DNA from: Aquila chrysaetos chrysaetos
Lineage: Eukaryota > Chordata > Aves > Accipitriformes > Accipitridae
Direction of reading: 5' to 3'
Assembly (NCBI RefSeq): GCF_900496995.4
Contig: NC_044022.1
Location: 13,282,938-13,346,937, forward strand
DNA: 64,000 nucleotides
In this document: positions 39,463 through 53,529 of the stretch, piece by piece
How positions within the stretch are numbered: the stretch's first letter is position 1
Layout of the letters: each line of letters starts with the position of its first letter
Notes under the pieces: generated by a model
Told to the model about the DNA's origin: nothing
What the model saw: only the letters and a program-made list of their open reading frames with translations
The model's database searches: none
Translations under genes and position numbers: made by a program

Positions 39463-41147
39463 GTTGTCCCAAATATGAATTACCAGCCAGACAGCCCCTG
39501 GACAGTGGCACAGTATGGCTGGCTGCTTTTTATTTTAAGAAATATGGAACAAGATGTGGAGTGCTGAATGCCGCCTGAAAATTCAATTGCCTCCTTCTTT
39601 GCAAGCTCACAGCTGGACTTGGCAGCAGGCAGCTGCTGCTCTTTGGCTTGTAAGGGGCCTGGGGATGGCTGAGTTTGGATCCTGCCTCTGTACCTGCTGG
39701 GGTTGTACTGCCCTACTACGTAATGGTAGCGGTCAAGATTGTTGCAACTTTATTGGCATCATATCCACCTGTTTGTACTAGGTAAGCCTATTTTTCTGTG
39801 ATGCTCCTTGGGCATGTTCACACTTTGCTATACTTATAGTGTTTGTCCTGAACATAGGCAACGGGTCATTAGAAGAATGTGATACCCACTGCAGTATTTG
39901 CAATAATGGGGTGATACCTTTCAGCACTAGACTGAATCACCTGACAACCTACCAGACTTCGCCCTTAAGAACGATGTGAGACCTTCAGTTGTGAGGTGTG
40001 GAGTTTTAAACTTCTGAACTGTTAGCATCAGTGTAGCAAGCTGTTATTTCATCACTTACTATCCTATGGGAAACTGAAAACTAGAGATCCCATTGAAGTT
40101 CTGAATAAGTTAGCGTAATCCCATTTGACACCACCTGGGAAACTCTTAATAGTTTTGGCTGAAGAGTAGGGTCACCTTACTTCTTGCTCTGCTTAGTAAC
40201 CCCTGAGCTCAAGACTAAGACACAAGGTGGAAGACAACAAGAAAGCATCTATTGCTGCTATGTATACCTGAAAGCATCAGTTCTGAGAACATAAGAGGCA
40301 GTAAATACCAAATTATGACTGCTAAATACCTTACAAAAAAAAAGGCAAGGAGCTAAAAATGATGTAACTGGAAGGAATGTTTCAAAAGAATGCAGAAAGA
40401 TAGGGATGTACAAAGTAAGAATGATTTTTTTGCCACCTGTCTCCAATCATCAATCAACATCTTCCTAAAAATTCAAGGTCAATTCCAGAAAACAGCGAAT
40501 TCATCTGAAGCTGCTGTATGTTCTCATGCCCTGGAACTGGTCATTGCAGACTGGGGGAGAGGGACCACAAAACTATTTTTGTAACACTTTTCATATGCAG
40601 CATCTAGAGAAACAATATGTTGACTAGACTAGCTTTATATCCCAGAGATTGTTTCTGTTCCTCACTCTTCTAGGCCTACTGCTGCTCCAGAGAGTGTGTA
40701 GTATAACACTTACAATAGGATCATGGGTAAAAAAACTTCTAAATGAACAAAAATTGCAAGTAAAACTCTGCAAGTGTGTGGTTTTTTTCTTCCCCGCTCC
40801 TGCCTTGTTCTGAGATGTCACCTCATAGACTTGGCAAAACAGAACAATTTCATTTTTCCAATAGAGAATATATATGAACAGTGTGTTCCCAATTTCCCAA
40901 GTCCTATGTAAAAGTGAAAGCTAAGTAAGTTTGGAGTTTTTGTTCACATGGAACGTTACTGGTTAAAAAAGTTACAATTTAAATTTTTTTTGCCAAATAA
41001 ATCTTGACAACACTGTTTTCAGAAATATTCACCATTTACTTTTTGATCCAAAGTGTTCCAATGTCTGAAATAAGAATGTTTAACTCTGACTTGTTGGAGA
41101 CACCCTAAATCATACGTGAATCAGTTCAATATTAACTGCTTTTGTTT

Positions 41148-41282
41148 CCCCGCCGCCCGGCTGACTGTATAGAGGACAGTTTCAGCTCTCTGCTGAACTC
41201 TCCTGTAATGCATACATGACGTTACTCCCTTGGCAGGCAGCAGCATTCAGAGTATATCTGCGTGTTTGTGTTCGGCCAATGG
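41148..41282. promoter_or_regulatory. Possible intronic regulatory cluster
   Basis: A small island of promoter-type motifs stands in AT-rich sequence: CCCCGCCGCCCGG (41148-41160), a CRE-like TGACGTTA (41217-41224) and a CCAAT-box core GCCAATGG (41275-41282). The combination is suggestive of an enhancer or alternative promoter, but each motif is short and this is inference only. No convincing downstream exon was identified. Confidence 0.25.
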
Positions 41283-44200
41283 CGTTCTCTCAGGAGACCA
41301 GCCCAGGCAAGGCAAGTGTGACCAAAACTACAATTCTGTCTCCTTTCATTAGGAAAACGTAGTTAATTGTTCTGTGGAGCTGATGCAAAGTGGTACATTT
41401 CAGATGAGTTACAAAGCAACCATATGAATGCTTTCTTCTCCTCCACAACATTAAGTTTTGGATCCAAGTAACACAAGCTCCCCTTCTCCCCTTCATTTTA
41501 ATATATTTGGTTAAAATCTGGTAAGTGAAGTTAGACAGTTAGACAAGCAAGAAAAATTCCTCTTGAAAGTTTTTGCTTTTCAAAACCTGTATTCACCACT
41601 GGATAAATGAAAAGGCCACTTTGATTCTCATTTCTCCTGGTTTAGTTTATTTCTCCAGCAGAAGAGTTTCCTTTCATCCCAAAGAACTGATGTCATATGG
41701 GTCTTAATTCTGCTAGTGTACACGTGATTTCACACTAGAAAATGCCCTACATTGTTATTCTGCTTTGATTCACTAAATTCTGTGCATGTTAGTGTTAAGT
41801 GATAAAGGATGATGTTTCTATGTAACTAAAAGTTTTAATTAAATGCTAATTCTTCTGTAGGGTATGTTGGAAAACCAGTATAATTTGATAATAAGTAGAA
41901 CTAAGAAAGAACTGGTTTTGGTTGGTATTTGCCGTTGCACCACAATGTCAGTGCTCCAACATCTGCTTTTATGTGTCAGTTTGAATAAATACCCCTTAGG
42001 AAGATTTCTTATTTCTTTATTGTACCATAGTGAATTATTTAGCAGTAAGGTACATTTCTGGGGTGTCAAAGACCAAGTTGCAAGACCTGTTTCAACTTGG
42101 GCAGAACAGAAATCTCAATCCACATTTGCTACCTCCTAGAAAAATGTCAGCAAGTCGGAACCATTCTTCTGTCTGTTCCTTGGGTTTCTTCTTGAAGATA
42201 ATGGTCTCGAGGTTTTTTCAGTGCATTTTGAAACTTTTTTTTTCCACTGTGAAAGTGAACCTCTTGATTTCCATTTAGATATAATAACAGTCTTTGTCAA
42301 GTGGTTGTAAAAGCCTCCCTATGTTATTCTATTATTACTGCCTAACTGGACAGCTACAACAACTAATGATATTGTCAAATATACTAGCTCAGGGATTTCT
42401 TCTACTCTGTGGGATCAAAGGCAACACAGTGTTCAGTGGATGCCAGGGCTTTTTACTCACTTTTGAGTAGTGGTGGGGGGCAGAAGGTTCTTTACATTTT
42501 ACAAATGTCACAGGAAAATATTCTGCAATTAAGAAGTAACAGTAACTGTTAAAGGTCTCATTTTATGTCTTTGATCTATCAAACCAGGTCTCTCTCTTAC
42601 ATTGTGCTGTGTATTGGAGTCATTATTACATCTCAGGTCTGAGAAAGGCAAATGATCTTTTCCTGCTGGAATTGCGTTTGTGACTTGCCACCAATTCTGT
42701 TTTCACTAAAAGTGTTCCTGAGGTCGGGATACCAAGTACTTTATTTGTGCATAGCAGGGAACGATAAACATCATCATCAAGAATAAAGAAATTACTTTTT
42801 AATAACAGTAATTACAGTTATTAGAAGTAAACCAAAGTAATTACTTTTTTTACATTGTTTTCCCTTTTATGTAAGCACACATTGAAATGCTAAGCACTTT
42901 TGCAGTGACTCTTGTTTATCCTGAAGCTATATTGCGCTGATTTTTAGTGGATTTTTTTTTTTTTTTTCAGAATGCATATTTCTTCAACCTACTGTGCAGC
43001 AGATAATGGGTAACATCTACAGAAATAACTGTGCTCCCTCCTTGTTTTCATGGAGTTCAGTTTCATGCTTCTTAACTGTTTTTAGTTTTCTTCTGGGTAA
43101 CACCACTCAGCTGTTCTTTTTGTTGAATACCACTTTGTTTTTTAAGCACTGTTAAGGTAAATTTTATCATATTGCCTTGCTTCTTCCATTTAATTACATC
43201 ACGTTTAAATACATCACGTTTACATAATGAAAATGACTCCTTCCTAACATAGATGCAGGAAGAGTATAGATACGCGCATTTCCTTATTTTCCCACAAGCC
43301 GAGGAGGAAAAAGAAAAATGTCTCCTGTACTGGAACTGGAATTATTGTGGAAATCTTTATTTTATCCAAGAAGGAGAACTTGGTTTAGATTTATTGTTTT
43401 CTCTGACCTTATTAAAAAATAGAGTTGCTAATTAGCATCAGCATTTCATCATTGGTTGAGTTACAAATGAAGCTTTTCTGGGAAATTTTTTTTTTTTAGA
43501 AATACTTGGTTAGACCAACATCCATATTAGCTGATGGACACATTTCACTGTGTTACAGAGTATAATGAATGAACAAATGGATAAACATGTTAAGGTCCCT
43601 AATCAGTCAAATGCAACTGCTAGAATAATCATCCCCATTACCTTTTTGGAATTGTATTTGATATATTATTGCATATCTGTTTTATAGGAAACACAATTAT
43701 CTCTAGGTTAATTGTTGTCTTTAGTACAGTTATATCCTCTTCTGCTTTTTTTGCAAAGCACGGACAACTTATTTTCTGTTCTTCTTCAGGTGCTGAGCAG
43801 AGCGTGTCCATGCTGCTTCTGCAGAAGGGAGTTCTGTGCCACCAAATCCTAGTCACTCATCTAATTCCAACAGATTCTCCTATTGCTATTTCCTTTTCAG
43901 ACATTTAAAAGACCTTTAGTGCTTTTTCCTGTACTCTGAGTAGTCCTGAGGTTGTCGGTTGTCATTTTCCTAATCAGTTGTTTACATGGCTTTCATTTCG
44001 TATCACTCCTAACTTACCATATTAGTCTAGTTCTCCTTAATCACGTAAGACTTTTGTATTCAGCATGGAGGATCTATAATGTTAAAGTCAATATTTTTCT
44101 CCCATCCTTATTTTGTTGGCAATTTTCTTCAGTTCAGAGCCTTCACCCATGAGAGGTCAAGATCAGTGAGAGATATACAAGGGAGGATATCTGGAAGGAT

Positions 44201-47200
44201 ATTTTTTAAAAAGAATAGGATCTGAATAATATTTCAGCATGAAGAACTCTGAATTTAGGGACTATACTTAGAAATTGATGCTATTTGATGACAACTTAGG
44301 ATTGTTATAGTTCATAGCTGCAGTTCTCTGAAAATATCAGACACAATTATCATCAATGGTAGTGATGAGTGGGCTAGACTGATTTCAGCTACATTTGATG
44401 TTAATAGTCAGATTTTCAAGAAATAAATAGAGACTGAATAGATCTCCTGGGGGTAAAAGAATTACTCAGTTTTTGGTTACAGTCCAGAAGCTGACAAGTA
44501 TGATTAAAGCACAATTTATTCCTATGTTAGAGTGTTAGTTCAGTGCTGACTGGAGGGCATGCTGATCTGCCATATCCCTGTTATGGGCTCGCTGGTTTGT
44601 GTTGTACACTGTAGGTTTTACGGATAAACCATGCAGGTGTATTTTCCCTAATTCAAGTAACTATTTTTTAATTTTCCTCCACTCTCTTCTATCTTTACGT
44701 GCATTGCATGTGGAAATATTGGGGTGATTTTAGTTGCCACGTTGTTTCCTGTCTAGAATTCATACTTTGCAACTTGATTGGTTTTTATTGTCAACTCTGT
44801 GCTATAGAGGATAAGAATTATTCTACTGATGATCTTAATTTTTCTGCATGTTTTTCTTGAAAGATGCCCAGTAGTTTCAGTTTAGGACAAGCAATAAAGA
44901 ATGTGAATAGGAAAAATTAATAAAGGTTTACAAAAATAAAGTGAAAGGATTGTATTTAGACTTCTTACCTTTGGCACCATTTCTCTGACCAAGTAGCAGA
45001 GGAAGCAGCTAGCTGAAATGCTGTCTTGTTAAGGCATTTTACATTACTTTTATCATCCTTTTTCTAATAGTCTCCAACTCTTCTGTTGGAGATTATTTTT
45101 GTGTTTCTCTGACCTTTTTGCTGATACCGTACGCTATTGCCTGGAACTCTGTGTAACAAATTGTACTAAAGGTAATGGAGAAAATTGTGTCCGACTCATG
45201 CCAGAAATAATTCATACCACTAGGAGAACAGGGAAAAGGAAGAAAAGGTGACCTTGTGAGTTTGGTCTGAATTCTGTGCCAGTGTTTCACCCTGTGCTTG
45301 AATCTCCCCATGCAATCCCTGGATTGCTGTATTACAATTGAATTTGGATACATTCAATGGCTGGGATGAGCTCATTAAACTGTACTGTGTGATACGTGTT
45401 TGTTTTCCCTCCTTTTATAAATATGTATATAATATATGCATACAGTCATATATGTTCCCTTTTTTCCCCCTTTTTGAAAATAGATGGCATTAAATGGAAT
45501 TAAAGGAAATTACCCCTTGTCATTAAATGATCAAGGCAGCGAGAGCTCAGCACAGCTCTTGGCAACACCACCACAGGCTTGTGTTATCCTGTCAACATAG
45601 TGTCAGGTTCCTCCGCATCTGCTGAAGAGTTCCATGAGTAGATAGATGGTGGCTGGACCTTACATGGCTATGAATTGTGTGAAGGCAGTCAGGAGTTTCT
45701 TCTCTCTCCCCGTCCCATGGCACTCCTGAGGGGCATTGTAGCTTCTGAGCTAAGGAAATGTATGGCACTGCTGCCAGGATGCCCTTTGGCAGGGTTACCG
45801 AAAGATGCAGAGAGGGTCAGGGAGAAGATAGGATCATGTCTCTGTCTCACAGGTACATAAAAGGGGTGGCCAAGGTAGCCAGCCTTGTGGGATGCAGAGC
45901 AAGGGTTATTTTGCACCTTGTACATACAGAACTGTTTTGTCTGGGTTAGTTTTTGAAATGTGATGTTAGCCACCGCATGCCAATCCTATCTTTTAATTGC
46001 CAGTTGACATCATTTAAAGGCTTGGACAGCCTGAGCATGAGTTTAGGGGGAGTCGGTGTGTCCTAGCATCACAGCTTTTAAATACAAGCTTATAGAAGGT
46101 CTGAAGCAGAAAGTCTTCTCGGTGTCCAAGCACTTGTTGTTGCAGTAATATGGCTAAGTGCTGTGCTCTAGCATTTGGTAAGTGATTGCAAACATAGGCA
46201 GAGAAGTTGAGTCAGACTATGGCATTTTCAAACAAGAGCTAAAGACACAAATATTTACTGCTTGATCTTAATCTGTTGTCTGGAAGGAAAAAAGAGAAGA
46301 CTCTTGGGTTTTTATGTTGACCAGGCATAAAGTTGGGAAGGGAAAAGCTAGAGTCCTAGCAAGTGTTGTCACAGATGCATCTTTTTTGCAAGCCTGAAAT
46401 CAGTTTTATTTCCTCTGTTTCAGTGTATACTGGCTAATATTTTCACACTTTGTTGCAGTTGCCAAACACAAGATGTTATCTGTACAACTCCCCAGGTTAT
46501 TATGTCTAGGAAAAGACGGTGCTCTGCAGAGCTCACCTACTGCTGGTGGGTCATGACATTAATAGGGAGAGCAGTTAAATACTGTGTAAATATTGGAAAA
46601 GAAACATACCTTGAAGAGGTTGGCAACTGAAGCATGAGAGATGCAGTTTGTGAACTTTTAAAGGGAAACGTACTAAATGTGGGACTGCAGTACTGAAGAT
46701 GCAATCCAACAGAATGCCATAAAATCCATTTTGACAAAAGCAACAGTTGCTTTATAATGCAAATGTTAAAATGGAGAGTGCCACCGTTGTCCATCTGGTT
46801 TGCCCCAGTTTCTGCATTCTGCTTAATCACAGATGCCAGCCAGAGATATTTTTTTGTCTGGGGAGGAAAAACCCCAGGCCTGGGAAGGGGGCAGGGAGTG
46901 TTACAGAAGCTGCTGCCTCTTCTGAGGCTGTCTCTGAGTGGGGGGGCTCCCTTCAAGCAGAACGGTGATTAATTTCTGACCAGGAAAGCATGAAAGGATT
47001 GTTGTTAGTAGTTTAAAAATGAGACGACTACAAGGCACTTAACAACTATTAGTTTATTTTGACAAATGTGATTTTATGTGCTTGAATCACAGCTCTGTGG
47101 AACCTTCTTTTGCTTTTGAATTCATCTGTACACAAAAGGTGGGGAGCAGTGGAACTAATATGAAAATGTAAATTATCTAAGCCTACCCATAAGGTTGAAC

Positions 47201-50200
47201 ACACATTTAAGACTCCTCCAATTCAGAAAGCACTTGAGCTTGTGATTAAGTCTTAATGGTTTTAATGGAACTAAAGTGTGTTCTTAAGTGAAAACCACAG
47301 AGCTTCTTTTATGAACTTAGACTTTAGCTACAGAAGAGGAAATGGAAAGAACCCATTCTGATATCTTACTACTCTTATGCTCCTACAAAAATATTTTTTT
47401 CTGGTTTCACATATGTGGTATTTTCATTGTACAGAGCTTAAAGAAAAAGACTGTTAAATATATTAAAATAACTGTTTTAATTTTCCTAGTGTGTATTTTA
47501 CATCACATTCATGAACATGATTCTGGCATTCTGTGCTTTTAAATCATTTAAATTATGCTAATATTAATTTTTCTTCTATGGTTTATTACATTAGGAAGCA
47601 ATAAATTAAATTTTCTGTAGTATTTATTTGAATATGAATGAGTCTTTTAATCAAGTTGATGATAATATGAGTTAGAAATTTTGCAAGACATGAAATTCTA
47701 AGTTCCGGTATTTAACATTAGTAAACAGTATTCATATGATATGTTAGAAGGATGGGTAGGCAAAGAGGTATTATACATATATTGAACTAATCTGTTCCTG
47801 TATGTGGATTTTATAAAGCATGTTATAAGGCTTTTAAGCTCTTGTCAGTTTTGCAAATTTAAAAGGGGATTGAAAACATGAGTTAATTTGCATAAATAGA
47901 GATTGAAAGATGATTTGGCATAGATGAGTGGTAGGACTTTATCTGCTAAGAGGTTCTATCAACTGTAAGGTATTAGAATGAGAATTAATTTAACACTGAT
48001 GCTTTCTTTTTGCTACCTGAGACAATTTAAACATGTCAGCACTGAGTAGTGGTGTTAACTGACAGTAGAGTCAGTGGAGAGAATCGCAATATTTCATGCC
48101 TAGTTGAAGAACAAGAATTTGAAAATGAGGACTGCTGACTACAGGAAAAAAATCAGCCACTCATTTAATTTGAAGAGCAAATGAGAGTGCTTAAGTGCTA
48201 AAAACCAAACCTAAATATATCTGAGGAAGTGTTTAAAAACAGAGTGTATCTTGGTTGTAGTCAAGTTGTTGAAGTATCTACTGCTAGAACTTCAGCTATT
48301 CTTACAGACAACAGACAGTGAAGATGGGAACACCAGTGCTGTAGTCCTTATAGCTCTCCTGAAGGTACCCTGAAATTTGTGCTTTAGGTTTTAGAGAAGT
48401 AAGTTTCAGCTTAATTTAGCCATCTAGCATCTCTTCAGTTCATTTATTGCAGATCAAATATTGCTGTACTTGGGCAAGACTTTCTTTTCTAGTTATAAAA
48501 CACGTGATTTGTTTTCTGCACTTCTCGAGATATTTACTAGTTGTCATCTTGTTGTGTAGGCTGAAAGTCTGCATGAATTGCCGATTACTGGGATAACTTG
48601 CAATCTTCCTGATTAAACTGCTTTTTGTGTGTGTGTATTGTGAGGGGTGGTGTTGTAATTTGCAAAACTACAAAAAAACCCCTTTACTGTGATCCACTTT
48701 CTTTAATGACAATTCAGACATCTTTATGGATATCTTTAGATTTCCTGTCAATTTACAAAAACAATTCCTTAGGACAGTGGTTCAGGCAATGTCCTAAATG
48801 CAATTAAGTGAGACACAGATAAATATTATGGTGATAATGGGGCATTTATGCATGTCAACATAACTGGGAAAAGATCAGTGATTTTGTAACAGCTTACACC
48901 ATCTGGAGATCACCCTTATTTATGGCATTGATTTGGGGAAGGGAGCAGTGTTTGAACAAATTTTATATGGTTGGACAACATTGAGAAACATTTTATTTGA
49001 AAACCAAATTATTATGAACTTTAAAAAGCCATTTTTTTCATACATGAAAAGCCCTCCAAATAGTAAATTTCTTTTATAATTATGAAGATTAGTCTTTCTG
49101 ATTATGGATGGGTTTTTTTGTAACATCACTTTTAGAATGAGGAACTTATTGTATGGGCAATTATAACTACTGTGAAAATAAATGCCTTTGATTTTTTGTA
49201 TCTGACACTGGATTTATGAGATTTCTAATTTTGAGACTTAAAAATGAATTTGCTAATGTGAGCTTCAAAGTTTGATACAGTTGCCTGTGTATGATCATGG
49301 CAGTATTTTTTTATGTGCATTTTGTCAAAATTTATCCTGAATCTGAAAACCGTAAGTACTAGTCTGTCAGCAATTCAATACTCTCTTAGCTATATTTTTT
49401 CAGTTAAAAGTGTAATAACTTTACGGAAAGTTAATGGTGACCTTCAAGTGTGAAAAACACTGAAACTTTCTCTATTTTGAAGTTACTTCTCAAGATATGT
49501 AGTACACTTACAAGCTGTGAGCTTTCATTAAGGATTTCTATACTGTGAGTTGATCTAGTTTTGATTTTGCCGGTTTCTGAACCAGACAGAGATCATTATT
49601 TGTTTTTCTGCAATAGGTGAAGTTTTTCAACTCAGGGCAAATGGATACTCTTGACATGCCTAACCTAGCATGAGTTTAGTGAGGCAGGTACTATCTATGC
49701 TTTCTTTATTCTAAAATGTACATTTCAGTATGACCAAAACTCTTGTTTAGGGCCTATCATCATCATCATCCTAAGGCATCATCTCACTCGACACAATAAT
49801 TAGAAATGGAATAATTAATTATATGCTGTGTGAAAGTATCTTTCCACATTTGGCATTTGTTTAAAGTTTACAATATTTACCACACATTGCAAGAAACTGA
49901 GGCAACTTTCAATTAAAATAGGTCCTACTTCTCATTCACAAGGCTGATTCTGATCCTTTTACTTATGTTGGGAAGACCCAGACCCAACATATGCCCAGTG
50001 TAATACTTGGGCAAAAGGTTTGTTTGTTCCCCAGTTAAGATGTCAGGTACAGTATTTTTAAATGAGCTTCTTGGAAAGCATCACAAATACAACTGGCATT
50101 TCAGGGACTTCAGGTTTGGAAGAGGCAGAGACCCCACAGACTTCTGAGGTCAGTGGCCTCATCAGCCAGTGCCTGGGAGAAGCCTGAGAGTGGAGTCAAG

Positions 50201-51849
50201 GCGTGAATGTCATGCTCAGTGCATGAAACTTGACAGATCTGCAACAGTTATCAAATAACTTGACTATGAACAAAGGTGAAAGACAGCGAAGTGTATCTGG
50301 CAATGTTAATTATATCATTTGGTGAACTACTCAGAGATGCTGAAGTGCTACATTGAAGAGTCCCCAAAAAATTCTTAGAAAAACTATCAGAGAGTTATAG
50401 TTGTTTAAATGGTAATACAGTAATAAATAGCAGAGCTAAATTGTTATAAAACCAATCATGGGTGTCTTCAAAGAGCAGTTCTCTGATTTGAACTTTCATC
50501 ATCACCGGACATCACTTTTGTCATCACTTTCCTTAAAAAAACAGCTTGCAGTGCATTGTACATAATATGCTTGATCATTGATATAATTAATTAGACCACT
50601 GGAGTTACCCTAAGGTCCCTTCATAATCAATAGAGAGAATTTTTAGTGCACAGTTTACATCAACCTGAATATAAAACTCTAAGATGTCTAAAATAGTGCA
50701 AAATAGGTGAGCTGTACCCCAGGGGTTTCTGGTTCTGTCAGTTACCGTGTGAGCATGTGGTCTAGCTCATGTGCCCCTTTCCAAGTTGTACTTGCTATGT
50801 ATATGTTATTTAGGTAGCTGTATAGAAATGCAGAGCACAGCATATCTCAGTGGTGGTATAACACTCAAATGTATACATTAGTTGTGTTTAAATTAATCTT
50901 TCAGGAAAATTAAATGGAGTATCTGAACTTCCGTGAATTTATTCCCACTTCACGATAGAAAGGCTCTGTAATGCGTTTTCATATGGGTATTGAAATGTCA
51001 AAGGGACATGTAGAACACCCAGGTAGGGAGCCCATTAAAATCAGAAGCTCTTTCATCTTGAAACAAGCTTGAACGTCTTAAAGTATGTTCAACAAGCAGA
51101 ACAAGACCTATGAGAGGCTCAGCTCTGCCATTTTTTACTCCATTGTGTCAGTTAAAATGAGACATATTGAGCAATGTCAGTTCCAAAATTAACCCTTCAT
51201 AGCCTTTTTTTGGTCTATATCTTTGCATTTTGATTGTGAATCTTTGCTGACTAATTTAGTCTTTTCTATTTTTCAATACTAAATTGTGATAGGATCCCTT
51301 TATTCCTTTATCATCATCTTTAAATTAATGGTCAGCGAAGACTGATGCCAGCAGTACATGCTTAGGGATTCTTAGATTCATCCACTGTAGCTCTCCTTTG
51401 TGGTGGAGTAGTGGACCAAGACTTGTCTTGGTTCCTTGCTTCCTGTTAATGTGTTTTTGGAATAATCTCTGACTACTCTTCAGGCACCTTCAAGCTGTTT
51501 GAATTTCATTTTTTTTCCCATGCCTTCTGCTTCTATATTCTCTTTCTGTGTTTGTATTCTTTCTTAGCAAGCTGTCACTTCTGTTTCCAGTATTTTCCCC
51601 TCATGTATCCGGAAAGGCCCATGGTTTGGTCAAGATCATCTATTAACCTTTTTATCTTTCATGATACTAGAACTTATATTTGTCTCCATAATTTTGGCTT
51701 TATTTTTAATCATCTGCTAATTCTTGTGAACTCCTTTTCCTTTTAGAGAATTTTCCAAGATCTTATTTACTGTTTCTTGAAATATATCCTGCTGTAATCC
51801 ACTATTTTTGTTTTGCCATTATACTTCCTTCTTGTATTATAACCATTTC

Positions 51850-52432
51850 TGTCCTGGTTTCAGCTGGGATAGAGTTAATTGTGTTCCTAGTAGTGGTACA
51901 GTGCTATGTTTTTGAGTTAGGTATGAGAAGAATGTTGATAATACTGATGTTTTCAGTTGTTGCTAAGTGGTGTTTAGTCTAAAGTCAAGGATTTTTCATC
52001 TTCTCATGCCCAGCCAGCGAGAAAGCTGGAGGGACACAAGAGGTTGGCACAGGACACAGCCAGGGCAGCTGACCCAAACTGGCCAACAGGGTATTCCATA
52101 CTGTGTGACGTCGTGCCCAGTATATAAACTGGGGGGAGTGGGGGCAGGGGGATCGCCACTTGGAGACTAACTGGGTGCCGGTCGGCAGGTGGTGAGCAAT
52201 TGCATTGTGCATCATTTGTATATTCCAATCCTTTTATCAATACTGCTGTCACTTTATTAGTATTACCATTATCATTATTAGTTTCTCCTTTTCTGTTCTA
52301 TTAAACCGTTCTTATCTCAACCCACGAGTTTTCCTTCTTTTCCCGATTGTCTCCCCCATCCCACTGGGTGGTGGGGGAAGTGAGTGAGCGGCTGCGTGGT
52401 GCTTAGTTGCTGGCTGGGGTTAAACCACGACA
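51850..52432 (+). mobile_element. Solo LTR (family A), complete, with perfect duplication
   Basis: This is a complete LTR of 583 bp starting TGTCCTGGTTTCAGC and ending GGTTAAACCACGACA. It is flanked by a perfect 5-bp target duplication, ATTTC, at 51845-51849 and 52433-52437. It has a TATA box (TATATAAA, 52121-52128), an upstream TGACGTCG site (about 52106) and an ATTAAA signal (52300-52305). It is the same subfamily as 828-1408, with the same orientation but its own duplication, so it is an independent insertion. It lies in the presumed intron, sense to the gene, so its promoter and polyadenylation signals could in principle act on that transcript. Internal short frames are not genes. Confidence 0.95.
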
Positions 52433-53529
52433 ATTTCCTTTTCCATTTATCAACAAGGTTCTCATTTTCCTGACTCAGGCAATTTGATCTGGAATACATA
52501 AAATTAATTTCCTGTTGCTCTTCAACTGTTCTGCAAACAAAAAACTGGATAGATGATTGAAATGAATTTATGAAATATGATCAATAAAAAATAAGCTACA
52601 TTTTAGTAAGATAGAAGCTCAGAAGAAGAACTATAAGACTGTCTCTTAAAATGAAATTTCATGTTGGTAAAGTTGATTCAAAACATGTTATAAAAGCAAT
52701 AGGGAAAATATTACAATCATTTTTTCCAAGGCTAACAGAAGCTTTCAGTTTCTAAAGGCAGTCTTTCCTTTGCCATTTCAGTTTTTAATAGATCTATCAA
52801 ATAGGGGTGATATTTCATGACTGGTGAATGATAGGTGTACTAACCACGTTTTAAGAACAGTACACAAAGTTTTAGAAAAAAATATGAAGGAAAGAATAAT
52901 TAGACAAAATGAAATAAATTGCATTGCAGGCTAGTACAAGACTGTATATGAATAGGAAGGACAATAGAGTTAATTTACCAGGACTCAATAAAGCATTTGA
53001 TATAATGTCATATATGAAATTACTTGTTAAGTGCAAAAAAAATTGTAATTGAAGAAATTGGTTTAGTGGAAGGCAATAGTGTTGTGTTCTGGTTTCCAAA
53101 TGTTTAACTTTTACTTTTTTCCTTGATGTAACTCCTTGCATAGTCCAAGGGAATAGTTATTCCTTTCCTCTTTGAAGCATTACATACCTGAAAACTTTTT
53201 TTGTATAGTGAACGTCTTCCCAGATTGAGAACAAACAATCCAGTTCCTTCAGTCTTTTCTCAAGAGCTGTTTTCTTGACTTCTAGTAATTCATTACCACA
53301 TGTTTGCCAGTGATGATTGGGTCCCTATTCAATCATTTGCAAAAGGAGTTGCCTCTCATAAACAGTTCCTGTTTCTTATATTTCTGTGCTTCCAAAATAC
53401 ACTTATTTATTAATTTTCAAGGTGGAAAGGGAGGCTACCTTTATAATGGTAAATGAAACAGCTTCTGGAAACATTCCTGGGAACTGGAGTGCAGTCGTCT
53501 ATACTATTAAATTGTTCATAGAGTCACCA
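52433..53529. other. AT-rich intronic spacer
   Basis: No gene or repeat is recognised between the LTR and the old CR1. An 89-codon minus frame (52872-53141) is hydrophobic because of T-rich codons and is taken as chance. Confidence 0.45.

Larger units (their letters stand above)
35716..51849. other. Presumed intron 1, central part, gene-free
   Basis: This 16-kb stretch is AT-rich with scattered frames of 60-139 codons and no recognisable domain. The longest is 46537-46956 on the minus strand (139 codons, counted from a non-canonical or weak start), without similarity I can name. Items noted are a 31-bp imperfect tandem duplication at 39401-39462, a promoter-like cluster at 41148-41282, a 16-T run followed by CAG at 42952-42970, an AT-rich tract near 45418-45450 and a short CAT repeat near 49757. 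No mobile element is recognised. Confidence 0.5.

Noticed and set aside
42952..43015. 16 T followed by CAG, a 39-base open segment and GTAACA: a possible phase-matching micro-exon for the gene at 25185
   Set aside because: The length is divisible by three, but the donor is weak and poly-T plus CAG occurs often by chance. There is no family evidence for the encoded residues.
828..52432. The two same-strand family A LTRs as ends of one giant provirus
   Set aside because: Each copy has its own, different, perfect 5-bp duplication (GCACG and ATTTC), so they inserted independently, and no retroviral genes lie between.
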